Positions 7,399 to 13,901 of a stretch of 17,808 nucleotides of DNA are shown here, piece after piece. The position numbers and the translations under genes were made by a program. Every line of letters starts with the position of its first letter. The first letter of the stretch is position 1. The notes under the pieces are model-generated. The model was not told the DNA's origin. It saw only the letters and a list, made by a program, of their open reading frames with translations, and ran no database searches. Origin of the DNA: CALMKX01 sp036274895 (GTDB lineage Bacteria; Acidobacteriota; Thermoanaerobaculia; Multivoradales; SZUA-115); NCBI GenBank assembly GCA_036274895.1, contig DASUEU010000029.1, positions 1 through 17,808 of the forward strand. Direction: 5' to 3'.

Positions 7399-9156
7399 AT
7401 GGCTGAAGCTCCTGCGCCGCCCGCCTCCGACCCGAGCCCCCAGCCCGGCCCCGAGCCCTCTGGGCTCAGCTTCGCCGAGCTCGGTCTCGCTCCCGCCGTC
7501 CTCGCTGCCGTCGCCGAAGTCGGCTACGAGGCCCCGTCGCCGATCCAGGCCCAGGCCATCCCCCCCTTGCTCGCCGGCAAGGACCTGCTCGGCCAGGCCC
7601 AGACCGGCACCGGCAAGACGGCGGCCTTCGCCCTGCCCCTGCTGTCCCGGCTGGACCCCCAGGGGGGTCTGCAGCTGCTGGTGCTGACGCCCACCCGCGA
7701 GCTCGCCATCCAGGTCGCGGAGGCGATGCAGACCTACGCCCGCCACATCCCGGGCTTCCGCATCCTGCCGGTCTACGGTGGCCAGGACATCGGCACCCAG
7801 CTGCGCGGCCTCAAGCGGGGCGTGCACGCCGTGGTGGGCACCCCGGGCCGGATCCAGGACCATCTCCGCCGCGGCACCTTGAACCTCGACGGCGTGACGG
7901 CCCTGGTGCTCGACGAGGCCGACGAGATGCTGCGCATGGGCTTCCTCGAGGAGGTCGAGGCGATCCTCGAGCACACCCCTCCCGGCCGGCAGATCGCCCT
8001 GTTCTCGGCGACCCTCCCCGAGACCATCCGCCGCGTGGCCCGCCGCCACCTGCGCGAGCCGGTCGAGGTGCTGGTGGCGAGCAAGACGACCACGGTGGCG
8101 ACGGTGTCCCAGCGCTACTGGCCGGTGGTGGGGGTGCACAAGCTCGACGCCCTGACCCGCATCCTCGAGGTCGAGGACTTCGACGCCATGCTGGTCTTCG
8201 TTCGTACCCGCGGCGCCACCGCCGAGCTGGCCGAGAAGCTCGAAGCCCGCGGCTTCGCCTGCGCCGCCCTTTCCGGGGACATGAGCCAGACCCTGCGCGA
8301 GCGGGTGATCGAGAGGCTGCGGGGCGGCCAGCTCGACATCGTGGTGGCCACGGACGTGGCCGCCCGCGGGCTGGACTTGGAGCGCATCAGCCACGTGGTG
8401 AACTACGACATCCCCCACGACGTCGAGGCCTACGTGCACCGCATCGGGCGAACGGGGAGGGCGGGGCGGGGCGGGGTCGCCATCCTCTTCGTGTCGCCCC
8501 GGGAACAGCACGCCCTGCGCATGATCGAGCGGGCCACCCGCCAGCCGATCGAGCGCATGCACCTGCCGACCAAGGAAGACATCACCGGCCGCCGGATCGC
8601 GCAGTTCAAGGAGACCATCGGCACCACGCTCGACGAGCAGGATCTCGATTTCCTTTCGGAGCTGGTCGAGGAGATCGAGAAGGAGCGGGAGACCAGCGCC
8701 GTACGCATCGCCGCAGCCCTCGCCTACCTGGTCCAGAAGGACCGGCCGCTGATCCCCGATCTGGTCGCCGAGCCGCCGGCCCCGGCCCTCACGGCCAAGA
8801 AGCCCCGGCCGGAATGGCGCGATGAGGCTGCCGTGCCCAAGCGCGAGCGGAGGGAGGAACGCCCCGTGCCGGCAGGCCGTGGGGTGGTCCGGGAGATGGC
8901 GCGCTATCGCCTGGAGGTCGGCGCCGACCATGGCGCGCTGCCGAAGAACATCGTCGGGGCGATCGCCAACGAAGCCGGCATCGACGGTCGCTCGATCACC
9001 CGCCTCGACATCCGGGACACCTTCAGCCTGGTCGACCTGCCCGCCGGGCTCTCCACCGCCACCCTGCGCCACCTGGCCCAGGTGCGCATCTGCGGCCGGG
9101 TGATCCGCCTGCGCCGCCTGCCCGATGCCCCGGGGCCGCGGAAGACCAAAGGCTAG
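7399..9156 (+). CDS. deaD: DEAD-box ATP-dependent RNA helicase, DeaD/CsdA type
   Basis: 585 residues with a full set of helicase motifs: Q motif region (GYEAPSPIQAQAIP, about 42-55), Walker A AQTGTGKT 67-74, PTREL 98-102, TPGR 148-151, DEAD 172-175, SAT 203-205, LVFVRTR 265-271, ARGLD in motif V (322-326) and HRIGRTGR 347-354. A charged linker (about 455-495) leads to a DbpA-type RNA-binding domain at about 500-575 (MARYRLEVGADHGALPKNIV, then CGRVIRLRRL). This C-terminal domain is what places it with DeaD/CsdA or DbpA and not RhlB or SrmB. Known roles of the family are ATP-driven unwinding of RNA in ribosome assembly, mRNA decay and cold adaptation in the cytoplasm. ATG 7399 has a modest TAGGA (7387-7391) seven bases upstream. 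The acidic/proline N-terminus (1-22) is probably disordered. It appears to be a single-gene unit. Confidence 0.95.
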   Translation: MAEAPAPPASDPSPQPGPEPSGLSFAELGLAPAVLAAVAEVGYEAPSPIQAQAIPPLLAGKDLLGQAQTGTGKTAAFALPLLSRLDPQGGLQLLVLTPTRELAIQVAEAMQTYARHIPGFRILPVYGGQDIGTQLRGLKRGVHAVVGTPGRIQDHLRRGTLNLDGVTALVLDEADEMLRMGFLEEVEAILEHTPPGRQIALFSATLPETIRRVARRHLREPVEVLVASKTTTVATVSQRYWPVVGVHKLDALTRILEVEDFDAMLVFVRTRGATAELAEKLEARGFACAALSGDMSQTLRERVIERLRGGQLDIVVATDVAARGLDLERISHVVNYDIPHDVEAYVHRIGRTGRAGRGGVAILFVSPREQHALRMIERATRQPIERMHLPTKEDITGRRIAQFKETIGTTLDEQDLDFLSELVEEIEKERETSAVRIAAALAYLVQKDRPLIPDLVAEPPAPALTAKKPRPEWRDEAAVPKRERREERPVPAGRGVVREMARYRLEVGADHGALPKNIVGAIANEAGIDGRSITRLDIRDTFSLVDLPAGLSTATLRHLAQVRICGRVIRLRRLPDAPGPRKTKG

Positions 9157-9321
9157 AGCCCTTGTTCAGGGCCCCGCGCTGAGCGCCAGGGTCCCGTGCG
9201 CTGCTCCCGGCGGCGGCCGAAAGTGGAGGTGTGGCGGCCGTCGAAGAAACATCGGGGGCGACTGGCACGCCTCTAAGCTCGGGGGTCTTTCCCCTCGATC
9301 GACCTGCAAGGAGACCTGCCC

Positions 9322-11430
9322 ATGCCCACCGTCCATTTCGGCACCAAGGGTGAACCGGGGTTCGAGCTGGAAGCCAGCGACGATCTCATCGCCGTCCGGA
9401 CCCGCAGCGGACGATCGGTGCGCAGGGCGGCCGGGCCGGTGGCGAGCCCTCTCTCCGCCGAGCTCGAGGACGGCACCCTGGTGGTCGCCTACCCCGAAGC
9501 CGGTGTCGAGGTGTACCGCGTGCCGGTGGGCCGCGGGGAGCGCTCTCTGGCCGACCGCAAGACGGCCCTGCGAGCCTCCTCGGACGTGCGCTTCGCCGGT
9601 GGCGTGCTGGTGGATCCGCTCACCCAGGAGCCGGTGCTCTACACCGAGAACCTGTTCATCAAGTTCACCGACGCAACCGATCCCGAGGACTGCGCCGCGG
9701 TCCTCCGTGACGCCGGGCTGACGATCAAGGAGCAGGTGTCCTACGCCACCAACGCTTACTTCGTCTCGGCTGCCGAGGGGACCGGCCAGCAGGTGTTCGA
9801 GATCGCCAACGCGCTGCTCGCGCGCGAGGACGTCGAGTACTGCCATCCCGAGCTGATCCGCCCCCGCGCTCGCAAGGGGATCTTTCCCCAGCAATGGCAC
9901 CTGAGCCGGACGACCGTCGGCGGCGTGGTGGTGGATGCCAGCGCCAACGTCGAGGCGGCCCACGGGGTGACCCTCGGCGAGGGAGTGACGATCGCCATCA
10001 TCGACGACGGCGTGGACATCGATCACGGCGAGCTCGGTGGCGCCGGCAAGGTGGTGGCCCCGCGGGATGCCACGCTTCAGACCGGCGATCCCCGGCCCAA
10101 GGACCCCTTCGGCACCGGCCCCGAAGACGGCGAGAACCACGGCACGGCCTGCGCCGGGGTGGCCTGCGCCAGCGGCGTCGCCGGCGCCTCCGGCGTGGCT
10201 CCGAAGGCACGGCTGATGCCGATCCGGCTGTCCTCCGGTCTGGGCTCGCAACGCGAGGCGGATGCCTTCAAGTGGGCGGCGGACCATGGCGCGGACGTGA
10301 TCTCGTGCAGCTGGGGGCCGCCCGACGGCCGCTGGTGGAACCCGAGCGATCCGCGCCACGGCCAGATGGTTCCCCTGCCGCCGAGCACCCGGCTGGCCAT
10401 CGACCACGTGGTGGCCAACGGGCGGGGCGGCAAGGGCTGCGTCGTGCTGTTCGCCGCCGGCAACGGCAACGAGTCGGTGGACAACGACGGCTACGCCAGC
10501 TACCCGAAGGTGATCGCCGTGGCGGCCTCGAACGACCGCGGCACGCGCAGCGTCTACAGCGACTTCGGCAACGCGGTGTGGTGTGCCTTCCCGAGCAGCG
10601 ACTTCGGCCACGCGCCGTTCAGCCACCCGGACCCGCTCACCCCCGGCATCTGGACGACGGACCGCAGCGGCACCGCCGGCTACAACACGGGCAGCCTGGT
10701 CGCTGGGGACGCGGCGGGCCACTTCACCAACAGCTTCGGCGGTACCTCCAGCGCCTGTCCGGGAGCGGCCGGGGTAGCCGCCCTGGTGCTGTCGGTCAAC
10801 CCGGATCTCAAGTGGCACGAGGTGAAGGACGTGCTCCGGCGAGCCTGCGACCGGGTCGACCCCCAGGGCGGCGTCTACGATGCCACCGGGCGCAGCTCCA
10901 AGTACGGGTATGGCCGGCTCAACGCCCGCACTGCCGTCGAGTTGGCGAAGCCGCAGCCCCAGAGCGCGGTGACGATCCGCCGCACCTTCGACGGCCCGAT
11001 CCCGGACCTGCAAACCGTTTCCTTCTCGGTGAGCGTGCCGGACGCCGCGCCGGTCGAAGCGCTGACGGTGTCCGTGGATCTCAAGCACACCTACATCGGC
11101 GACCTGCTCATCACCTTGCAGCCACCGGCCGGCACGGGTGTGAGCCCGGTGGTGCTCCACAACCGCGCCGGCGGATCCACCAAGGACCTCAAGAAGACCT
11201 ACGACGCAGCCACCACGCCGGCCCTCGCCGGTTTCACGGGCAAGAGCTGCCAGGGCACCTGGACGCTCGAGATCCAGGACACGGCGGCCCAGGACTCCGG
11301 CACCCTGTCCTCGTTCTCGCTCGGCCTGTCCTTCCCCCACCCGGACCGCCTCGCCGCCGCTCCGGCAGCCCGGGCGCCGAAGAAGGAAGCCAAGAAGAAG
11401 CCGGTGCTCCGCGCCTCCGCGAGGGTTTGA
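9322..11430 (+). CDS. S8 serine protease with P (proprotein convertase) domain, no signal peptide
   Basis: 702 residues. ATG 9322 has AAGGAG (9308-9313) eight bases upstream. The N-terminus (MPTVHFGTKGEPGFELEASD) shows no hydrophobic signal, so the protein should stay in the cytoplasm or leave by another route. Residues about 1-100 form a small beta-rich module (LIAVRTRSG, then GVEVYRVPVGRG) seen, to my memory, at the front of some bacterial S8 proteins. About 108-187 is a propeptide-like domain (NLFIKFTDATDPEDC, then EDVEYCHPEL). About 205-540 is the protease with D228 (AIIDDGVD), H273 (NHGTACAGVA), N381 (AAGNGN) and S476 (GGTSSACPGAAG), all catalytic residues present. About 550-672 is a P/Homo B domain (GDLLITLQPP, then GTWTLEIQD), as in kexin/furin-like enzymes. 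The tail is lysine-rich (KKEAKKK). It may be self-processing; substrate unknown. The final codons and stop form part of a palindromic repeat. Confidence 0.93.
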   Translation: MPTVHFGTKGEPGFELEASDDLIAVRTRSGRSVRRAAGPVASPLSAELEDGTLVVAYPEAGVEVYRVPVGRGERSLADRKTALRASSDVRFAGGVLVDPLTQEPVLYTENLFIKFTDATDPEDCAAVLRDAGLTIKEQVSYATNAYFVSAAEGTGQQVFEIANALLAREDVEYCHPELIRPRARKGIFPQQWHLSRTTVGGVVVDASANVEAAHGVTLGEGVTIAIIDDGVDIDHGELGGAGKVVAPRDATLQTGDPRPKDPFGTGPEDGENHGTACAGVACASGVAGASGVAPKARLMPIRLSSGLGSQREADAFKWAADHGADVISCSWGPPDGRWWNPSDPRHGQMVPLPPSTRLAIDHVVANGRGGKGCVVLFAAGNGNESVDNDGYASYPKVIAVAASNDRGTRSVYSDFGNAVWCAFPSSDFGHAPFSHPDPLTPGIWTTDRSGTAGYNTGSLVAGDAAGHFTNSFGGTSSACPGAAGVAALVLSVNPDLKWHEVKDVLRRACDRVDPQGGVYDATGRSSKYGYGRLNARTAVELAKPQPQSAVTIRRTFDGPIPDLQTVSFSVSVPDAAPVEALTVSVDLKHTYIGDLLITLQPPAGTGVSPVVLHNRAGGSTKDLKKTYDAATTPALAGFTGKSCQGTWTLEIQDTAAQDSGTLSSFSLGLSFPHPDRLAAAPAARAPKKEAKKKPVLRASARV

Positions 11431-11440
11431 AAACCCTCGC
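11419..11440. terminator. Palindromic repeat over the stop codon, copy B; likely terminator
   Basis: GCGAGGGTTT (11419-11428) and AAACCCTCGC (11431-11440) are perfect reverse complements separated by two bases. The TGA stop of the P-domain protease (11428-11430) falls at the centre. The repeat therefore codes for the last Ala-Arg-Val and the stop. It matches copy A at 3142-3163 in 19 of 22 positions, in the same reading frame. No T tract follows, so its role may be mRNA 3' end protection or termination. Confidence 0.6.
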
Positions 11441-11490
11441 TACCCATGAACGTCCCTGGCGGGACGGGGGAGGCCGATCCTCTCCAGCCT

Positions 11491-11519
11491 GCCCCCGAAG
11501 TGCCTGGCACCTCGGGGGC
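11491..11519. repeat. AAGTGCC/GGCAC imperfect palindrome, copy 1
   Basis: Fourteen-base arms (11491-11504 and 11506-11519) flank a single T and pair with one mismatch (A opposite C, sixth from the centre). It lies 61 bases after the P-domain protease stop and 50 bases before the VapB-type antitoxin. It shares the core CCGAAGTGCCTGGCAC with copies at 12291 and 13442, all in the same orientation. Confidence 0.75.
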
Positions 11520-11547
11520 GGTGCGGCAGCCTCTGCGGGGAGCTTTC

Positions 11548-11569
11548 GGTATATGGTACGGTTCCTCCC
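11548..11569 (+). promoter_or_regulatory. Possible promoter/operator of the toxin-antitoxin operon
   Basis: The bases just before the antitoxin ATG read GGTATATGGTACGGTT, an AT-richer patch with three spaced GGTA/GGTT steps (11548, 11555, 11560) and a -10-like TATGGT (11552-11557). No Shine-Dalgarno sequence precedes the ATG (CCTCCC instead), so a very short or leaderless transcript would fit. Antitoxins of this family usually repress their own operon, making this a natural operator, but I see no clear -35. Confidence 0.3.
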
Positions 11570-11848
11570 ATGATCGATCCCATTCGAGCTTCCATCGATG
11601 CTGCCGGGCGGCTGGTCATCCCCAAGCCCATCCGCGAGGCCGCCGGCCTGAGGCCGGACGTTCCGCTCGAGATCCGCTATGAGAACGGCCGGGTCGAGAT
11701 CGAGCCGGTGCCGGCCGAAGTGCGGATCGAGGTACGACACGGGGTGGCGGTCGCAGTGCCCCTGAGTCCGGTGCCTACGGTGACCACGGAAGAGGTGGAA
11801 GAGGTCCGCCGCCGGCTGCGTGAGGAGCGCGAGGAACGGGCCCTTTGA
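11570..11848 (+). CDS. vapB: AbrB/SpoVT-family antitoxin (VapB-type)
   Basis: 92 residues. Residues about 5-48 (IRASIDAAGRLVIPKPIREA, then VPLEIRYENGRVEIEP) are a typical swapped-hairpin AbrB/MazE/SpoVT DNA-binding domain. The C-terminal part (about 49-92), ending in a charged helix (TTEEVEEVRRRLREEREERAL), is the expected toxin-neutralising region. In this family the protein binds its own promoter and blocks the partner nuclease. The stop codon overlaps the toxin start (TTGA at 11845-11848), so the two are translationally coupled. No ribosome site precedes the ATG at 11570. Confidence 0.88.
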   Translation: MIDPIRASIDAAGRLVIPKPIREAAGLRPDVPLEIRYENGRVEIEPVPAEVRIEVRHGVAVAVPLSPVPTVTTEEVEEVRRRLREEREERAL

Positions 11849-12276
11849 GCCGCATCGCCCTGGACACCAGCGTCCTGGTCGCGGCCGTGCAGTCCTGGCA
11901 CTCGGAACACGACCGTGCGGTCCTGGCAGTGGGCCGGGCTCTCGAAGCATCCGCGGTCGTGGTGCCGTTCCACGTCCTGTTCGAGACCTACTCCGTCCTC
12001 ACCCGGATGCCCAAGCCCCTGCGCCTGTCGCCCGCCAACGCCCTGTCCCTCCTCGAGCGGACCTTGCGCGGGAGGTCCGAGGTCGCAAGTCTCGATGGGG
12101 GAGACGCCTTCGGCTTGCTCGGGAGCTTCCGGGACCGCGGCATCGCCGGCGGTGCCGTCTACGATGCCCTGATCGTCGAAGCCGCGGCCCGGGCCGGCGC
12201 ACGCACCCTGCTGACCCTCAACCGCAAGCACTTCGATCGGCTCGCGCCGGAAGGGCTCGAGGTCGTCGAGCCGTGA
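11845..12276 (+). CDS. vapC: PIN-domain ribonuclease toxin (VapC-type)
   Basis: 143 residues filling one PIN domain. Acidic active-site positions: D7 in ALDTSVLVAA, E47 in PFHVLFETYS, D107 in AVYDALIVEAAA. The fourth site lies in TLLTLNRKHFDRL, where N126 sits at the usual acidic position, with D131 close by. The family cleaves tRNA or rRNA using Mg2+ and is held inactive by its antitoxin. The TTG start at 11845 overlaps the antitoxin TGA and has GAGGAA (11831-11836) eight bases upstream; no better start is available before D7. The arrangement antitoxin-toxin with a 4-base overlap is classical for VapBC loci. The RNA target cannot be read from sequence. Confidence 0.9.
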   Translation: MSRIALDTSVLVAAVQSWHSEHDRAVLAVGRALEASAVVVPFHVLFETYSVLTRMPKPLRLSPANALSLLERTLRGRSEVASLDGGDAFGLLGSFRDRGIAGGAVYDALIVEAAARAGARTLLTLNRKHFDRLAPEGLEVVEP

Positions 12277-12290
12277 GCGGGTTGACGCTT

Positions 12291-12313
12291 CCCGAAGTGC
12301 CTGGCACATCGGG
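12291..12313. repeat. AAGTGCC/GGCAC imperfect palindrome, copy 2
   Basis: Eleven-base arms (12291-12301 and 12303-12313) flank a single T, with one mismatch (A opposite A) at the same arm position as in the other copies. It starts 15 bases after the VapC-type toxin stop, so it could end or protect that transcript, and it precedes the DUF1801 gene. Confidence 0.7.
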
Positions 12314-12367
12314 GGCGGCTCCGCCGGTGGGCCGTGCTACCCTGCCCGCCAACCCCGGGAGGAACGC

Positions 12368-12802
12368 ATGGCCGCGAAGAAGCCCTCTGCCGGCAGGACC
12401 TCGAGCGCCCCGTCGGGCACCGAGTCAGTGCTGGCGTACCTACGCGAGCTGGACCACCCGCTGAAGCCGGTGCTCGAGGCGGTGCGGGCCTTGACCCTCG
12501 GCGCGCATCCCGAGATCCGCGAAGGGATCAAGTGGAACGCGCCCAGCTTCTGGCTCGGGGACTGGTTCGCGACCTCCGGCATGCAGTCGAAGGACTTCGT
12601 CCGCGTCGTCCTCCACCTGGGTGTCAAGGCCAAGGAGATCCCGCCCGAGGAGCTGGGGATCAGCGATCCCCTGGGCTTGCTCGAATGGCATGCCAAGGAC
12701 CGCTGCTCGGCGAAGTTCCGGGACCTGGGTGAGGTCGAGACGAATGGGGCGGCCTTCCAGGACGTCGTGCGGCAGTGGCTGCGCAGCGCAGCCCTGCAAT
12801 AG
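12368..12802 (+). CDS. DUF1801 family protein
   Basis: 144 residues. After a basic, serine-rich N-terminus (about 1-18) the protein shows DUF1801 hallmarks: YLRELDHPLKPVLEAVRALT, then HPEIREGIKWNAPSFWLGD (about 53-71) and VVLHLGVKAK. Members are small cytoplasmic proteins of the YdhG-like type with a frataxin-like fold and no settled function. GGGAGGA (12357-12363) four bases before ATG 12368 fixes the start. It stands alone on the plus strand between two toxin-antitoxin pairs and ends seven bases from the stop of the convergent MazF-type gene; no terminator fits in that gap. I see nothing linking it to either toxin pair except position. Confidence 0.85.
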   Translation: MAAKKPSAGRTSSAPSGTESVLAYLRELDHPLKPVLEAVRALTLGAHPEIREGIKWNAPSFWLGDWFATSGMQSKDFVRVVLHLGVKAKEIPPEELGISDPLGLLEWHAKDRCSAKFRDLGEVETNGAAFQDVVRQWLRSAALQ

Positions 12803-12809
12803 GGCGTGC

Positions 12810-13142
12810 TCAGAACCACAGATGCCGGTCGAGCGCCCGGCGGATCTCCTCCAGGCGGGCAGGCGGAAGGGTGCCTAGCCGCTGGACGAGGCGCTCGCGA
12901 GAGAGGGTGCGGATCTGCTCACACAGGGCCTTGCCTTCGCGGTCGAGCCCGCCCTCGCCGGCCGATAGGCGCACTTGAAAGGGAAAGACCCTCTCCGTCT
13001 TCGAGGAGATGGGGATCACCGTCACGGTGGCAGCGGACTGGTTGGCCAGGTCGTTCTGGAGCACCACGGCAGGCCGGGTCTTGCCGACCTCCGAGCCGAT
13101 CACCGGGTCGAGGTTGACGAGGTAGACGTCCCCGCGCTTCAT
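12810..13142 (-). CDS. mazF: MazF/PemK-family mRNA endonuclease toxin
   Basis: 110 residues from ATG 13142. The frame could open at TTG 13148, but the ATG overlaps the antitoxin stop by one base (TGATG) and gives the canonical MKRGDVYLVNLDP start. Family landmarks: RGDVYLVNL (3-11), GSEVGKTRPAVVLQND (16-31) with R23 at the place of the catalytic arginine, IPISSK (43-48) with S46 where other MazF proteins have a catalytic Thr, and CEQIRTLSRERL near residue 75-87. Family members cut mRNA at short sequence motifs. The Thr-to-Ser reading is my own alignment by eye and would be chemically conservative. It is the second gene of a two-gene operon. Confidence 0.92.
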   Translation of the reverse strand: MKRGDVYLVNLDPVIGSEVGKTRPAVVLQNDLANQSAATVTVIPISSKTERVFPFQVRLSAGEGGLDREGKALCEQIRTLSRERLVQRLGTLPPARLEEIRRALDRHLWF

Positions 13143-13363
13143 CACCAACCCTCGACCTCAACCGCCTCCCAGGCCGGATCCAGCGAGGGGGCCCCCGACT
13201 CACTCTGGTAACCCTCCTCCAGCTGGCGACCCAGCAGCTGGCGCTCCAGCTCGCGCACTTGGCGCTCGAGGGCCTCGCGGACGAAGTCGCTGAAGGCCCG
13301 GCCCCCGGCGAGGCGACGGGCTTGCTCGAAGAGTGGGTCCGGTATGCTGATACTGGTGCGCAT
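13142..13363 (-). CDS. Ribbon-helix-helix antitoxin (MazE-like partner)
   Basis: 73 residues from ATG 13363, supported by GAGGGA (13371-13376) seven bases upstream; an upstream in-frame start at 13420 would add 19 residues with no family look. MRTSISIPDPLFEQARRLAG, then AFSDFVREALERQVRELE, is a ribbon-helix-helix DNA-binding domain. The acidic C-terminus (EEGYQSESGAPSLDPAWEAVEVEGW from about 49) is the probable toxin-binding tail. Its stop overlaps the toxin ATG by one base. As with related pairs, it should neutralise the MazF-type toxin and repress the operon. RHH antitoxins partnered with MazF are common, so mazE in the strict AbrB-fold sense would be misleading. Confidence 0.88.
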   Translation of the reverse strand: MRTSISIPDPLFEQARRLAGGRAFSDFVREALERQVRELERQLLGRQLEEGYQSESGAPSLDPAWEAVEVEGW

Positions 13364-13422
13364 GCTGGCATCCCTCAGTGGTGTGTCGTCGAGCATACGC
13401 CGGTACCGTCGCGGCGGCAAGG

Positions 13423-13464
13423 GTCGCCCAAAGTGCCGTCGCCCGAAGTGCCTGGCACCTCGGG
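13423..13464. repeat. AAGTGCC/GGCAC palindrome, copy 3, with tandem half-copy
   Basis: The full palindrome spans 13442-13464 with eleven-base arms around a central T (13453) and the same single A-C mismatch as copy 1. Directly before it, 13423-13437 repeats the left arm and its flank: GTCGCCCAAAGTGCC is followed by GTCGCCCGAAGTGCC (13438-13452), a 15-base tandem duplication with one difference. The element lies 12 bases beyond the DUF302 stop (minus strand), so it may terminate the efflux operon, and it lies upstream of the MazEF-type operon. Confidence 0.72.
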
Positions 13465-13476
13465 AGCCCTACCGCC

Positions 13477-13887
13477 TCACCCTGGGGAAGCCGCCGCCAC
13501 CCCCGCCAGCACGCGCCGCAGGGCGGCGCCGACTTCGGTGGCTACGGCGGCGACCTCGGGGTTGTCGATCATCTGCATGGCGGCGTCCGGGTTCATGGCG
13601 CGGACGATCGTGCGGCCCCCTTCCACCGACACCGTCACGTTGCAGGGTAGCAGCACCCCCACCTCGGGGGCGGCCTGGAGGCTGCGGTGGGCGGACGGTG
13701 GGTGGCAGGCGCCGAGGATCAGGTACGGCGGAAAGTCCACGCCCAGCTTCTCCTTGAGCTTGGCCGGGATGTCGATCTCGGTGAGCACGCCGAAGCCCTC
13801 TTTTGCCAGCTCCTCGCGGCAGCGGGCGACGGCATCGGTGAAGGGCAGGTCGACGGCGGTCTGGTAGGCGATCGCAGCGGCGTTCAT
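13477..13887 (-). CDS. DUF302 family protein
   Basis: 136 residues from ATG 13887, chosen because GAGGAG (13898-13903) lies ten bases upstream; a TTG at 13905 would overlap that site. The sequence matches DUF302: YQTAVDLPFTDAVARCREEL, then GFGVLTEIDIPAKLKEKLGV, LILGACHPPSAHRSLQAAPE, and VGVLLPCNVTVSVEGGRTIV. No signal peptide or membrane segment. C24, C67 and C88 are visible by eye, the last two inside conserved motifs, but a metal- or thiol-binding role is inference. The biochemical function of DUF302 is not settled; it often sits near redox, sulfur or efflux genes. It is the last gene of the minus-strand operon, 14 bases after the ArsR stop. Confidence 0.87.
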   Translation of the reverse strand: MNAAAIAYQTAVDLPFTDAVARCREELAKEGFGVLTEIDIPAKLKEKLGVDFPPYLILGACHPPSAHRSLQAAPEVGVLLPCNVTVSVEGGRTIVRAMNPDAAMQMIDNPEVAAVATEVGAALRRVLAGVAAASPG

Positions 13888-13901
13888 GGCGTTCTCTCTC
13901 C

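Noticed and set aside
9158..9172. Small hairpin after the helicase stop (GCCCT/AGGGC)
   Set aside because: Only five pairs and no T tract; too weak to call a terminator in DNA this GC-rich.
9263..9279. Sigma-54-like site TGGCACG upstream of the P-domain protease
   Set aside because: The downstream element reads AAGC and the GG-to-GC distance is one base too long, a spacing that sigma-54 promoters rarely tolerate.
9166..11340. A 724-codon minus-strand open frame opposite the P-domain protease
   Set aside because: Antisense shadow without recognisable motifs; the plus-strand frame has all S8 catalytic residues.
11430..13476. Classic composite transposon or integron around the toxin-antitoxin pairs
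   Set aside because: No transposase or integrase gene, no long terminal inverted repeats and no target-site duplication are visible; only the short palindromes are shared.
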